64,000 nucleotides of DNA from CAIWHR01 sp963823215 (GTDB taxonomy: Bacteria; Pseudomonadota; Gammaproteobacteria; Burkholderiales; Casimicrobiaceae). The translations under genes and the position numbers were made by a program. Positions 1-11,288 of the stretch are shown piece by piece. Numbering within the stretch: the stretch's first letter is position 1; each line of letters begins with the position of its first letter. The stretch is from assembly GCA_963823215.1 (NCBI GenBank), contig CAWGKT010000012.1, forward strand, positions 868,001 through 932,000. The letters run 5' to 3'. The notes under the pieces were generated by a model that searched no databases, was not told the DNA's origin, and worked only from the letters and a program-made list of their open reading frames with translations.

Positions 1-971
1 CTGCGCAGATGGCACGCCACCCAGTGCCCTTCGCCGGTCTGCTTCAGCTGCGGCTTTTCGGTGCTGCACAGCGGTTGCTGCGCGATCGGACAGCGGGTGT
101 GGAAGTGGCAGCCCGATGGCGGGCGGATCGGGCTCGGCACGTCGCCCTGCAGCGCGATGCGCCGACGCTTGACCTGCGGGTCGGGGATGGGCACCGCCGA
201 CAGCAGCGCTTCGGTGTAAGGATGCCTGGGGTCGGTGTACAGCGCTTTGGCGGGCGCGATCTCGACGATGCGGCCGAGATACATCACCGCCACGCGATGG
301 CTGATGTGCTCCACCACCGAGAGGTCGTGCGCGATGAAGATGTAGGTCAGGTTGAACTGACTGCGCAGGTCTTCCAGCAGATTGATCACCTGCGCCTGGA
401 TCGACACATCCAGCGCCGACACCGCCTCGTCGCACACCACCAGCTTGGGGCTCACCGCGAGCGCGCGGGCGATGCCGATGCGCTGGCGCTGACCGCCGGA
501 AAATTCGTGCGGGTAGCGGCGCATGTAGTCGGCCGCGAGGCCCACGGTCTCCAGCAGCTCGACGATGCGCTCCTCGTACTCGCGCGCGTTCTTCGTCAGC
601 TTGTGGATGGTGAGCGCCTCGCCGATGATGGCGCCCACGGTCATGCGCGGATTGAGGCTCGCGTACGGATCCTGGAAGATGATCTGCATGTCGCGCGCCA
701 GCGCGCGCAGCTCTTCCTTGCCGGCCCGGGTGACGCTCCTGCCTTCGAACCACACCTCGCCCGCGGTCGGCTCGATGAGGCGCAGTACGCAGCGCCCGGT
801 GGTGCTCTTGCCGCAGCCCGATTCGCCGACGAGGCCCAGCGTCTCGCCGGCCGCGAGGTCGAAGCTCACCCCATCGACCGCGTGCACGCGATCGAACTCC
901 CGCCCGAAGAGCCCGCCCCGGAGCGGGAAGTGCTTGACCAGGTTTTGTACCCGCAGCAGCGGCTCGGTCAT
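1..971 (-). CDS. dppF: Peptide-type ABC transporter ATP-binding protein (DppF/OppF-like), 3' end cut by window
   Basis: This is the second ATPase of a dipeptide/oligopeptide importer; it would hydrolyse ATP at the cytoplasmic face of the permease pair encoded upstream. About 323 residues are visible, beginning MTEPLLRVQNLVKHF. It shows a Walker A GESGCGKST, a Q-loop IIFQDPYASLNP, the ABC signature FSGGQRQRIGIARAL, a Walker B VVCDEAVSALD and an H-loop FIAHDLSVVEH. Near the edge lies the oligopeptide-type C-terminal cysteine region (CHFHTRCP), as expected of the OppF/DppF family. The ATG overlaps the stop of the preceding ATPase gene as ATGA, so translation is probably coupled. The gene runs off the left edge, so its stop is not seen. 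The substrate is not determined by sequence. Confidence 0.93.
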   Translation of the reverse strand, partial: MTEPLLRVQNLVKHFPLRGGLFGREFDRVHAVDGVSFDLAAGETLGLVGESGCGKSTTGRCVLRLIEPTAGEVWFEGRSVTRAGKEELRALARDMQIIFQDPYASLNPRMTVGAIIGEALTIHKLTKNAREYEERIVELLETVGLAADYMRRYPHEFSGGQRQRIGIARALAVSPKLVVCDEAVSALDVSIQAQVINLLEDLRSQFNLTYIFIAHDLSVVEHISHRVAVMYLGRIVEIAPAKALYTDPRHPYTEALLSAVPIPDPQVKRRRIALQGDVPSPIRPPSGCHFHTRCPIAQQPLCSTEKPQLKQTGEGHWVACHLR

Positions 972-1948
972 GACAGGGCGCTTTCCAATATGCAGGCCAC
1001 CTTGTGCCCCGGATACACCTCGCGCAGCGGTGGCGTGGCGGTGACGCATTGCGGCCGCGCGAACTTGCAGCGCGCGGCAAAGCGGCATCCCTCCGCCGGC
1101 GCGATCAGCTTCGGCACCATGCCCGCGATGGCCTCCAGGCGTACCTTGTGCGTGGCCGCGGTGTCGATGCGCGGGATCGAGCGGATCAGCCCCTGCGTGT
1201 AGGGGTGGCGCGGCCGCGCGAAGAGCTCGGCCACGGGCGCCTCTTCCACCACCTTCCCGGCGTACATCACGACCACGCGCTGCGCGGTCTCGGCCACCAC
1301 GCCCATCGCATGCGTGATCAGCATCACCGCCATCCCCAGGCGCGACTTGAGCTCGCCCAGGAGGTCGAGGATCTGCGCCTGGATGGTGACGTCCAGCGCC
1401 GTCGTCGGCTCGTCGGCGATCAGCAGCTGCGGATTGCAGGCCAGGGCGATGGCGATCATCACGCGCTGACGCATGCCGCCCGAGAAATGGTGCGGGTAGT
1501 CGCGCACTCGGTGCTCGGGCGTGGGTATGCGCACCAGTCGCAGCATCTCCACCGCCCGGTCCATGGACGCCTTCCGCGACAACCCCTCGTGCAGGCGGAC
1601 GCTCTCGGCGATCTGTTGGCCCACCGAGTACACGGGATTGAGCGAAGTCATCGGCTCCTGGAAGATGATGGCGATCTCCTTGGCGCGAATCCGGCACATC
1701 TCGTCCGCCGACAACGGTACGAGATCGCGCCCCTGCCACAGCACCTGGCCCGCGACGATCCTCCCTGGCGGGATCGCGATCAGCTTCAACACGGTCAACG
1801 CCATCACGCTCTTGCCGCAGCCCGATTCGCCGACGACGCCGACCGTCTCGCCCGCGTCGATGGCGAGGTCCACACCGTCGACGGCATGCAGCCAACCGTC
1901 GTCGGTCTTGAAGTGGGTCTTCAGCCCCTTGATCTCCAGCAGCGACAT
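968..1948 (-). CDS. dppD: Peptide-type ABC transporter ATP-binding protein (DppD/OppD-like)
   Basis: First ATPase of the peptide-type importer, 326 aa, normal length for DppD. Motifs in order: Walker A GESGCGKS near residue 40, Q-loop IIFQEPMTSLNP, signature FSGGMRQRVMIAIAL, Walker B LLIADEPTTALD, and the H-loop, then the C-terminal oligopeptide domain with cysteines (GCRFAARCKFARPQC). The H-loop reads ITHAMGVVAE where the family normally has ITHDLGVVAE: the histidine is kept but the following aspartate is alanine. It lies between dppC and dppF; its ATG follows a palindromic repeat that fills the dppC-dppD spacer. Family assignment is secure, but peptide versus nickel or another ligand cannot be decided from the ATPase. 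Confidence 0.94.
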   Translation of the reverse strand: MSLLEIKGLKTHFKTDDGWLHAVDGVDLAIDAGETVGVVGESGCGKSVMALTVLKLIAIPPGRIVAGQVLWQGRDLVPLSADEMCRIRAKEIAIIFQEPMTSLNPVYSVGQQIAESVRLHEGLSRKASMDRAVEMLRLVRIPTPEHRVRDYPHHFSGGMRQRVMIAIALACNPQLLIADEPTTALDVTIQAQILDLLGELKSRLGMAVMLITHAMGVVAETAQRVVVMYAGKVVEEAPVAELFARPRHPYTQGLIRSIPRIDTAATHKVRLEAIAGMVPKLIAPAEGCRFAARCKFARPQCVTATPPLREVYPGHKVACILESALS

Positions 1949-1950
1949 GG

Positions 1951-2029
1951 AATCAGGACCCCTTGGTCGCTGCGCGACCTTCCCCCGAGGGGAGCGATGT
2001 CAGCTTGGGACGGCCCGGCGCTGACATCA
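1951..2029 (-). repeat. Palindromic intergenic repeat in the dppC-dppD spacer
   Basis: Perfect 9-bp arms GATGTCAGC (1996-2004) and GCTGACATC (2020-2028) enclose a core that reads GCCGGGCCGTCCCAA on the minus strand. Downstream on that strand a CTCCCCTCGGGGG palindrome and a GGTCGC/GCGACC pair follow. The dppC stop codon (2027-2029) lies inside one arm. The core GCCGGGCCGTCCCAAG also occurs twice at 9014-9127 at the mnmG/rsmG junction, so this is a dispersed element rather than a gene-specific terminator. There is no T-run, so intrinsic termination is not supported. Confidence 0.6.
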
Positions 2030-2962
2030 CATCACCCGACGCGGGTCGAGCGCGTCGCGCAGGCCGTCGCCGACGAAGTTGATCGTCAGCACCGTGAAAA
2101 AGATCGCCAGTCCCGGGAACAGCGCCCAGTGCGGCGCGATGTCGAGATAGTCCTTGCTGTCGTAGAGGAGGCGGCCCCAGGTCGGGATATCCGGCGGGAA
2201 GCCGAGACCGAGGAAGGACAGCGTGCTCTCCGTGATGATGGCCGCGGCGACGTCGATGGTCCCCGCCACGATCACCGGACCCAGCGCATTGGGCAGGATG
2301 TGCCGGACGACCTGCCTTGGCACGCTGGCACCCAGCGCGCGCGCCGCCTCGACGAATTCCTTCTCGCGCAGGCTGAAGAACTGCGCCCGCACCAGCCGCG
2401 CCACCGGCATCCAGCGCAGGCCGCCGATCACCACGACAATGAGCATGAACACCCCCACCTCGGTGCCGAAGGCGGCCTTCAGGGTGTCGCGGAACAGATA
2501 GATCACGAGCAGCAACAGCGGCAGCTGCGGCAGACTCAGGAAGAGGTCGGTCAGCCACATCAGCACGGTGTCGACCCATCCGCGCGACATGCCGGCGATG
2601 GCGCCAACGAGCACGCCGACGAAAATGGCCATGGCCATCGCCGCGAGGCCCACCGCGATCGAGATGCGTCCCCCATAGAGCATCCGCGCCAGGATGTCCT
2701 GCCCCAGGTCGTCGGTGCCCATCGGGTGCGTGAACGAGGGCGTCGTCAGCCGCGCGGTGAAGTCGATGTCGTTGATCGCCAGGCGCCAGACGAGCGGCCC
2801 CAGGACCACCGCTGCCACCATGAACGCCAGCACGAACAGGCTCGCCAGCGCCATCTTGTGGCGGCGGAAGCGGCGCCAGGCCTCGTGCCACGGCGAGGTG
2901 GCGGAAGGCGGAAGCGGGGCGAGCGCCTCAGCGGTAACTGATGCGGGGGTCGAGCCAGCCAT
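2027..2962 (-). CDS. dppC: Peptide-type ABC transporter permease (DppC/OppC-like)
   Basis: Inner-membrane permease of the importer, about 311 aa from the ATG at 2962. An N-terminal segment (WHEAWRRFRRHKMALASLFVLAFMV) leads into the first membrane helix; further helices follow, with the hydrophobic run LFLSLPQLPLLLLVIYLF. The binding-protein-dependent transport signature (EAARALGAS, about 30 residues before ILPNALGPVIV) would contact the ATPase. A TTG start at 2977 is in frame, but the ATG at 2962 is preferred; either overlaps the 3' end of dppB (by 35 nt with the ATG), which argues for co-translation. The stop lies in a palindromic repeat. Confidence 0.9.
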   Translation of the reverse strand: MAGSTPASVTAEALAPLPPSATSPWHEAWRRFRRHKMALASLFVLAFMVAAVVLGPLVWRLAINDIDFTARLTTPSFTHPMGTDDLGQDILARMLYGGRISIAVGLAAMAMAIFVGVLVGAIAGMSRGWVDTVLMWLTDLFLSLPQLPLLLLVIYLFRDTLKAAFGTEVGVFMLIVVVIGGLRWMPVARLVRAQFFSLREKEFVEAARALGASVPRQVVRHILPNALGPVIVAGTIDVAAAIITESTLSFLGLGFPPDIPTWGRLLYDSKDYLDIAPHWALFPGLAIFFTVLTINFVGDGLRDALDPRRVM

Positions 2963-3887
2963 AGAGCAGGTCGGCAATCAGGTTGAAGAGGATCACGAGG
3001 CAGCTCAGCACGAAGGTCACCGCCATGACCACCGGCGTGTCGTTGCGCTGGATGGCGTCGATGAGGAGCGACCCGATGCCCGGAATGCGGAAGATCTGCT
3101 CGGTGATGATGGCCCCGCCGAACACCGCCGGCATCTGCAGCGCGACCAGCGTCACCACCGGGATCAGCGCGTTGCGCACCACGTGGTGGACGATCACCGC
3201 GCGCTCGGCCAGGCCCTTGCTGCGCGCCGTGGTGACGTAGTCGAGCCGGATCACGTCGAGCACGGCGGAACGCACGTAGCGCATCCAGCTCGCGCCCTGG
3301 GCCAGGCCGAGCACGGTCACCGGCATGATCGCCTGCTTGATGTGCGCCCACCACCAGTCCCAGCCGCTGCCGGGGATGTCGGCGCGGTAGACGAAGGGCA
3401 GCCAGTCGAGCGTGATCGAGAACAGCAGGATCAGCAGCAGGCCGGTGAAAAAGGTGGGCAGCGAAAAACCGATGAAGGCCAGCGTGCTGGCGATGCGGTC
3501 GAACACCGAGTAGGGCCGCACCGCGGCATAGATCCCCACCGGCAGCGCCACCAGCAGTGCCAGCACCTGCGAGGCGCCGATCACGGCCAGCGTCACCGGC
3601 ACGCGCTGCAGGATCAACTGGTCGACGTCGACGCGGCTGATGAACGAGAAGCCCCAATCACCCTGCAGCATCGCCGAGATCCAGCGGAAGTAGCGCTGCC
3701 AGACCGGGTCGTCGAGCCCGAACTTCTGGCGCAGCATCTGCTTGACCTCGGCCGGCACGTTCGGGTTGGTGGCGAGCTCCTCGAATGGGTCGCCGGGCGC
3801 CAGCGCCAGCACGGTGAAGAGCACGACGCTGATGCCCAGCAGGCTGGGCAGCGTGATCAGCAGACGGCGGAGGACGTACGGGCCCAA
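2928..3887 (-). CDS. dppB: Peptide-type ABC transporter permease (DppB/OppB-like)
   Basis: Membrane permease partner of DppC, 319 aa. It opens with the OppB-type start MGPYVLRRLLITLPSLLGIS forming the first helix, followed by the APGDPF motif and a long periplasmic stretch rich in charged residues. Later helices carry the inner-membrane transport signature TTARSKGLAERAVIVHHVVRNAL. The only reasonable start is a TTG at 3885-3887 with a weak GAG upstream, since the OppB motif begins right there. It lies 144 bp downstream of the binding-protein gene, separated by a strong hairpin, and its end overlaps dppC. Confidence 0.92.
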   Translation of the reverse strand: MGPYVLRRLLITLPSLLGISVVLFTVLALAPGDPFEELATNPNVPAEVKQMLRQKFGLDDPVWQRYFRWISAMLQGDWGFSFISRVDVDQLILQRVPVTLAVIGASQVLALLVALPVGIYAAVRPYSVFDRIASTLAFIGFSLPTFFTGLLLILLFSITLDWLPFVYRADIPGSGWDWWWAHIKQAIMPVTVLGLAQGASWMRYVRSAVLDVIRLDYVTTARSKGLAERAVIVHHVVRNALIPVVTLVALQMPAVFGGAIITEQIFRIPGIGSLLIDAIQRNDTPVVMAVTFVLSCLVILFNLIADLLYGWLDPRISYR

Positions 3888-3934
3888 GGCTTATCTCGGC
3901 AAGGCAGGCGGTCCTCCGGCGGGCCCCGTCGCAG

Positions 3935-3959
3935 TCGCCGCGGCAGCGCGCCGCGGCGA
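3935..3959 (-). promoter_or_regulatory. Strong intercistronic hairpin between binding-protein and permease genes
   Basis: A perfect 10-bp inverted repeat (TCGCCGCGGC at 3935-3944 and GCCGCGGCGA at 3950-3959) with a 5-nt loop lies about 70 bp after the binding-protein stop and before dppB. There is no U-run. In ABC-importer operons such hairpins commonly protect the upstream mRNA or attenuate read-through, so the binding protein is made in excess. That role here is inferred from position. Confidence 0.55.
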
Positions 3960-4031
3960 ATCTGCCCGATCAGGGCCCGGCCCTTGCGTTTCTGCACGGC
4001 GCAACGCTCGCAAGCCGATCCGGCGCGCGCA

Positions 4032-5823
4032 TCAGGCCTCGCGGTACCAGTTCTGCAGCGCGGAGAAGTCGAGGTCCCAGCCCGAGGGCATCGCCACCAG
4101 CTTGAGGTTGGTGCCGTTCACACGCGGGCGGGCGATGAGCGGAATGATCACCCCGTCCTTCACCGGCAGGTCGTTGAGACGAATGAAAAGAGCCGCGCGC
4201 TTGACCGGGTCGAGCTCGCCCTCGGCGGCGCGGTAGGTCTTGTCGTACTCGTCGTTCACCCAGCGGCAGATGTTGCGACCCTGCCACTTGTTGGCCTTGC
4301 TCGACACCTCCCACGAGAGGTACTGGTCCATGAACCGCTCGGGATCGGGCTGCGTCATCGTGGTGGTGTACATCTGCATGTCGCACCAGAACTTGCCGTA
4401 GGTGTCGGGGTTGGCGACGTCCGACGAGAAGAACACGCTGGCCGTCACCGATTTCAGCTCCAGATCGATGCCGGCTTTCTGGGCGCCCTGCTTGACGACC
4501 GCCTGCTCCTTTTGGCGCAGCGCGTTCACCGAGGTCTGGTAGACGAACTTGAGCTTCTTGCCGCCCTTTTCGCGGATGCCGTCGGCGCCCTTCTTCCAGC
4601 CCGCCGCCTCGAGGATCGCGTTGGCCTTGTCGGTGTTGAACTCGAACTTGTTGTTCGGCGAGCGGAAGCGCGACGGGTTGTTCAGGAAATTCGCGGTGGC
4701 CGATGCCGGTGCGCCCGTAGATGAAGTCCTGGATGCCCTGACGGTCGGCCACCAGCGCCATCGCCTGGCGCACGGCCGGTTCGCTGAAGGCGAAGTGCTT
4801 GGACTTGATGCTGGCGCGCTCGCCGTCGACCTCGGTGTAAGGATCGGTCGGGTTGAGCTGGATGAACTCGATGTTGCCGCTGGGCACGATGTTGGCCTTG
4901 CCCTTGCCGCCGGCTTCCATGCGCTTCAGTACCTCGTCCTCGACCTGCAGGTTCCAGGCGTAGTCGAACTCGCCGGTCTGCAGCACCGCGCGCGCGGCGG
5001 AGACGGCGTCGCCGCCGCCCTTCATCTCGATGCTGTCGAAGTGCGGGCGGTTGGCCATGTGGTAGCTGGTGTTGATCTCGCCGCGCACCATGTCGCCCGG
5101 CTTGAAGTCGACGAACTTGTACGGGCCGGTGCCGACGGGCTTCAGGTTGGTGGGCGCGTCGCGTGACTTGGCGCCGGCGTAGGGCGCGAACAGGTGCTTG
5201 GGGATGATCATGCCCTCGGCCGCGACGAAGGCCGTCGCCCAGAACGGCGTCGGCTTGGCGAACGCAACGCGGATCGTGTGCGAATCGATCTTGGTGACGG
5301 TAACGTCCTTGTAGACGCCGTTGGTGACCGCGGCCGTAGCGGGATCCCTGGCGTATTCCCAGGTGAAGACCGCGTCGTCGGCAGTGAACGGCTGCCCGTC
5401 GTGCCAGGTGACGCCCTGCTTCAGCTTCCAGACGACCGACTTGCCGTCGGCCGCAAGCCCGCCGTTCTCCCGGCTGGGAATCTCCGCGGCCAGGACGGGG
5501 ATCAGGTTGCCGTCGCTGTCCCAGACGGCCAGCGACTCGTAGAAGATGCGCGAGCCTTCCTGGTCCTTGGTACCGTTGGCGAAGTGCGGCTGCAGCAGCG
5601 TCGCGCCCTGCCACCACAGCACGCGCAGCGCGCCGCCGCCACCGCGTTTGGTCGGCTTGTAGACCGGCGCCGCCTGCGCGTTGGCCACGCCGGCATGCAT
5701 GAGCAGCATCGACGCCATCGGCGCCGACAGGCCGAGGCCGACCAGCTTCTGGATGAAACTGCGGCGCGGCAGCGCGCCGGCGCGGACTTCCTCGATCAGA
5801 TGGCGCAGTTCACGTTCTCGCAT
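4032..5823 (-). CDS. Peptide-type ABC transporter substrate-binding protein (family 5), frameshifted
   Basis: Solute-binding lipid-free periplasmic protein of the DppA/OppA family, about 597 codons. The N-terminus has a twin-arginine signal (PRRSFIQKL, arginines near residues 20-21) followed by a hydrophobic stretch ending ANAQA, so export by Tat in folded form is likely. Family features include VWKLKQGVTWHDGQPFTADD and FAKPTPFW. One extra base in the run at 4698-4701 shifts the frame near codon 374; removing it continues the protein as GIGTANFLNNPSRFRSP and on to the C-terminus NWYREA. A good GGAGG site precedes the ATG. It is the first gene of the importer operon. The shift may be a sequencing error or a true pseudogene. 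Confidence 0.88.
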
Positions 5824-6053
5824 GGTGCCTCCTGGCGGAAAAAGGGGAAAGTGGCATCCATCGCGCCATACGCCGGCGCAAGCCGCGGATGCCCTCGGCT
5901 TGTTGTGACGGCGCGGCCCTGCGGGTCACCCAGTGGCCGCCTGCGGCGGTCATTGTGCACGAACACGCCCGCCTTGAGTCGGCATGCATCGATCCTTGTT
6001 CTGCCAGGTCTCGCGTTCCCGGCGGTCCGACACCGGCGGCTGGCGCCGCCGGT

Positions 6054-6374
6054 TCATCGAGGGCTCAGCAGATCCTCGCGCACCGGGGTGAACACGTCGA
6101 TCAAGGTGCCTGCCTCGAGCGCCTTCGCGCCGTGCCGGGCATTGCCAGGCACGTAGATCGACTCGCCCACCGCCAGCAGATGGGTGCGCCCGTCCAGCGA
6201 ATACTCGAAGCGTCCGGCGACGCAATAGCTGATCTGTTCATGAACGTGGCTGTGCTCGTAACCCGCGGCACCCGCGGCGAACCGGACTTCCATCAGCATC
6301 AGCCGCCCCTGCGCCTGCAGGATCCGCCGCTTCACGCCCGCCTCCGCATCCTCCCATTCGCCCATTCCGGCCAT
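6054..6374 (-). CDS. Small single-domain cupin protein
   Basis: 106-aa protein forming one cupin barrel. The first metal-binding motif is visible as YEHSHVHEQISYCVAGRFEY (residues about 35-54) and the second as ESIYVPGNARHGAKALEAG. Such proteins bind a divalent metal, but the reaction is not predictable. The start ATG at 6374 has a clear GGGAGG six bases upstream; an in-frame start 90 nt further up lacks such support. It is downstream of parB (98 bp gap, same strand) and upstream of the importer operon (230 bp gap, 5824-6053, in which I see no feature). Function unknown. Confidence 0.82.
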   Translation of the reverse strand: MAGMGEWEDAEAGVKRRILQAQGRLMLMEVRFAAGAAGYEHSHVHEQISYCVAGRFEYSLDGRTHLLAVGESIYVPGNARHGAKALEAGTLIDVFTPVREDLLSPR

Positions 6375-6472
6375 GTTGCCTCCCAAAGGGGTAGTCGGAC
6401 CCGAGGCCCGAAGGGGGCGCCCGCTCCTGCCGCCATTATCGCGTGGCGCCGCACGCCCCGGCACGGAACCCG

Positions 6473-7324
6473 TCAGCGCAGCTTGGCAAGAATCCCGTCG
6501 AGTTGCTCCAGGCTCGAGTACGCGATGATCAACTTGCCGGCGCCGTTGGCCTTGGGTTCGATCGTGACCTTGGCACCCAGCGATTCGGCCAGCTCCTCCT
6601 GCAGCCGCGCGAGGTCGGGGTCCGCGACACGCGCGGCGCGCTTGCCGCCGCGCCGGCCCGGATGCGCGAACTGGTGGACGAGCCGCTCGGTCTCGCGCAC
6701 CGACAGACCCTGTGCGACCACGCGCGCGGCCGCGGCCACCTGCTGGCCCGGCGCCAACGCGAGCAACGCGCGCGCGTGCCCCATGTCGAGCTGCCCGCCC
6801 ATAAGGTACGCCTGCACGGGCTTGGCAAGGTCGCGCAAGCGCAGCAGATTGGTGACGGCACTGCGCGAGCGGCCGACCGCCTTCGCCGCCGCCTCGTGCG
6901 TAAGGCCGAACTCGTCGATCAGGCGGTGGATGCCGTTGGCCTGCTCGAGCGGATTGAGATCCTCGCGCTGTATGTTCTCGATCAGGGCGAGCGCGAGCGC
7001 CGATTGATCGGGCACCGCTTTCACCAACGCGGGCACCATGGCAAGGCCCGCGCGTTTCGCGGCGCGCCAGCGGCGCTCGCCCGCGACGATCTCGAAGCGT
7101 CCGCCTTCGATCGGTCGCACCAGCACCGGCTGCATCACGCCGTGCTCGCGGATCGACGCCGCGAGCTCCTCGAGCGCGCCGTCGTCCATCTGCGTGCGCG
7201 GCTGGTACTTGCCCGGCTGCATCCGGTCGATCGGCAGCGACTGCAGCGCATCGGTCGCGCTTTCCTCGTCGGTGCCGGCAAGCAGCGCATCGAGACCGCG
7301 GCCGAGGCCCTTGGGTCGAATCAT
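6473..7324 (-). CDS. parB: Chromosome-partitioning protein ParB (CTPase clamp)
   Basis: 283-aa ParB/Spo0J. It begins MIRPKGLGRGLDALL, the N-terminal peptide that stimulates ParA. The ParB/Srx domain has the CTP-binding motif GERRWRAAKRAG and the arginine-rich ENIQREDLNPLEQA box near residue 115, followed by a helix-turn-helix (LTHEAAAKAVGRSRSAVTNLLRL) that reads parS, and a C-terminal dimerisation segment. It loads at parS and spreads as a sliding clamp; the two parS-like sites at 11.26-11.30 kb are the evident targets. RBS GGAG precedes ATG. It is separated from parA by a tandem pair of 77-bp repeats. Confidence 0.97.
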   Translation of the reverse strand: MIRPKGLGRGLDALLAGTDEESATDALQSLPIDRMQPGKYQPRTQMDDGALEELAASIREHGVMQPVLVRPIEGGRFEIVAGERRWRAAKRAGLAMVPALVKAVPDQSALALALIENIQREDLNPLEQANGIHRLIDEFGLTHEAAAKAVGRSRSAVTNLLRLRDLAKPVQAYLMGGQLDMGHARALLALAPGQQVAAAARVVAQGLSVRETERLVHQFAHPGRRGGKRAARVADPDLARLQEELAESLGAKVTIEPKANGAGKLIIAYSSLEQLDGILAKLR

Positions 7325-7348
7325 CGTTGGGTTCTCCGTGGGCTCAGC

Positions 7349-7503
7349 GCCCGCGCGGCCGCGCGAAGGGCGCTGTGCGCCCCCGCGGGGGGCAGCGAAC
7401 GCAGTGAGCGTGGGGGCCGTTCATCCGCCCGCGCGGCCGCCCGAAGGGCGCTGTACGCCCCCGCGGGGGGCAGCGAACGCATTGAGCGTGGGGGTCGTTC
7501 ATC
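7349..7503 (-). repeat. Tandem pair of 77-bp intergenic repeats between parA and parB
   Basis: Unit 1 (7349-7425) and unit 2 (7427-7503) match at 73 of 77 positions by eye. Each contains GGGCGCTGTxCGCCC and CCCCCGCGGGGGG palindromes, and on the minus strand starts with TGAACGRCCCCCACGCTCA. Unit 2 begins 5 bp after the parA stop. Related units occur at 27.7-27.9 kb, 30.85 kb and 57.7 kb. There is no convincing protein: the translation is Arg/Ala/Ser-rich in all frames. Confidence 0.8.
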
Positions 7504-7508
7504 GGGAA

Positions 7509-8347
<839 letters not shown>

Positions 8348-8351
<4 letters not shown>

Positions 8352-9123
8352 GCGTGCTCCATCACGACGAGATGGCGTTCGGCACCCAGGCCCGGCACGG
8401 CCAGCGCAGGCGACGCGACGACGCGGAACGCCGGTGGCAGCAGCGCGATTTCCTCGTCCGGAAACACGCCTTTCATCGCAACGAGCCACCCGCCCGGCGC
8501 AAGGTGCCTGGCGCTCGACTGCGCGAACGTCGCGAGATCGGAATACGCGCGCGAGATCACGACGTCGAACGGCGCCGGCGGCGTGAAGTCCTCGACCCGC
8601 GCGATCACGGCTTCGACATTCGACAGCGCGAGCTCGATCACCGCCTGCTGCAGGAATGCCCCTTTCTTGTGGCTGCTGTCCAGCGCCACGATGTGCCAGG
8701 ACGGCCGCGCGATCGCGAGCGGGAGCGCCGGCACGCCGCCGCCGCTGCCGACGTCGAGCACGCGCAATTCCGGGCCCGCGGTCGCAGCGGAAAGAAACGG
8801 CAGCACGGCGAGCGCGTCGAGCACGTGGTGCGTCACCATGCGCTCCGGTTCGCGGATCGCGGTGAGGTTGTAGGTCCGGTTCCACTTCGCGAGCAACTCG
8901 ATATACGCGGCGAGCCTGCTACTTGCGCCCCGCGGCAGCGCTGCCGCGGGGCCGCCAAGCGCGCGCAACTGCTCGAGACCCGCGTCGAGATCAAGCGTCG
9001 CGAGGCTTGGAGCACCTTCGCGCTGCGCGCTCCGGCATTCGCCCTTGGGACGGCCCGGCGGGCTCACAGGATTACCTTCGCGCTGCGCGCTCCGGTATTC
9101 GCCCTTGGGACGGCCCGGCGGGC

Positions 9124-9127
<4 letters not shown>
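8348..9127 (-). CDS. rsmG: 16S rRNA (guanine-N7) methyltransferase RsmG, with repeat-derived N-terminus
   Basis: SAM-dependent enzyme that methylates G527 of 16S rRNA. The core starts at about residue 42 (LATLDLDAGLEQLRALG) and includes YNLTAIREPERMVTHHVLDA, the SAM loop VLDVGSGGGVPALPLAI and the catalytic-face VVISRAYSDL. The first ~40 residues are encoded by two copies of a 54-bp repeat and read as two near-identical peptides (SPPGRPKGE(Y/C)RSAQREG). No ATG, GTG or TTG exists in frame between the repeats and the conserved core, so translation must start inside repeat DNA: ATG at 9127 (overlapping the mnmG stop as ATGA) or GTG at 9067. The protein is thus longer than usual (259 aa). Confidence 0.93.
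9014..9127 (-). repeat. Two 54-bp direct repeats (period 60) at the mnmG/rsmG junction
   Basis: Copies at 9014-9067 and 9074-9127 differ at one position in 54. Each holds CGCGCTGCGCGC on the plus strand and the core GCCGGGCCGTCCCAAG on the minus strand, shared with the element at 1951-2029. The repeats lie in frame and are translated as the N-terminus of RsmG; they also contain the last bases of mnmG. Confidence 0.85.
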
Positions 9128-11035
<1,908 letters not shown>

Positions 11036-11043
<8 letters not shown>

Positions 11044-11058
11044 GATTTAAATGATATT
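11036..11058 (-). promoter_or_regulatory. A/U-only hairpin enclosing the mnmG start codon
   Basis: Perfect 8-bp arms AATATCAT (11036-11043) and ATGATATT (11051-11058), 7-nt spacer GATTTAA. In the mRNA the ATG of mnmG falls in the downstream arm. The stem is nearly all A-U, so it should be weak and temperature-sensitive. A regulatory role is inference only. Confidence 0.4.
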
Positions 11059-11257
11059 TTAATCGTTATCGCTGCGCGTCGGTGATCGTGGCCGGAGCGT
11101 GATCATACGGCAAAGCATAGTCCGCGCAAAGCGGCCAGCCGGCCGAGCGGCGGCTGCGACCTACCTGCCACAGCATGCTGCAGCCAGCCGGAAGATCCTC
11201 CGATCCGCGGCGAGATCAGCGACGCCGGCGCACTGGTGGCGTCGCGCGATCTAGCAT

Positions 11258-11273
11258 TGTTTCACGTGGAACA
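11258..11273. promoter_or_regulatory. parS-like site 1
   Basis: TGTTTCACGTGGAACA, one arm matching the canonical TGTTTCACGTGAAACA and centred on CACGTG. It lies 215 bp upstream of the mnmG start at the head of the operon that encodes ParA and ParB, the usual place for chromosomal parS near oriC. Confidence 0.88.
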
Positions 11274-11288
11274 ACCGCAGCCCCAGGG

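Noticed and set aside
1004..2941. 645-codon plus-strand open frame antisense to the ABC importer
   Set aside because: Shadow frame; the minus strand carries Walker and permease motifs in the expected order.
7349..7503. CRISPR-like repeats between parA and parB
   Set aside because: Two 77-bp units with a 1-bp spacer; no unique spacers of CRISPR size and no cas gene.
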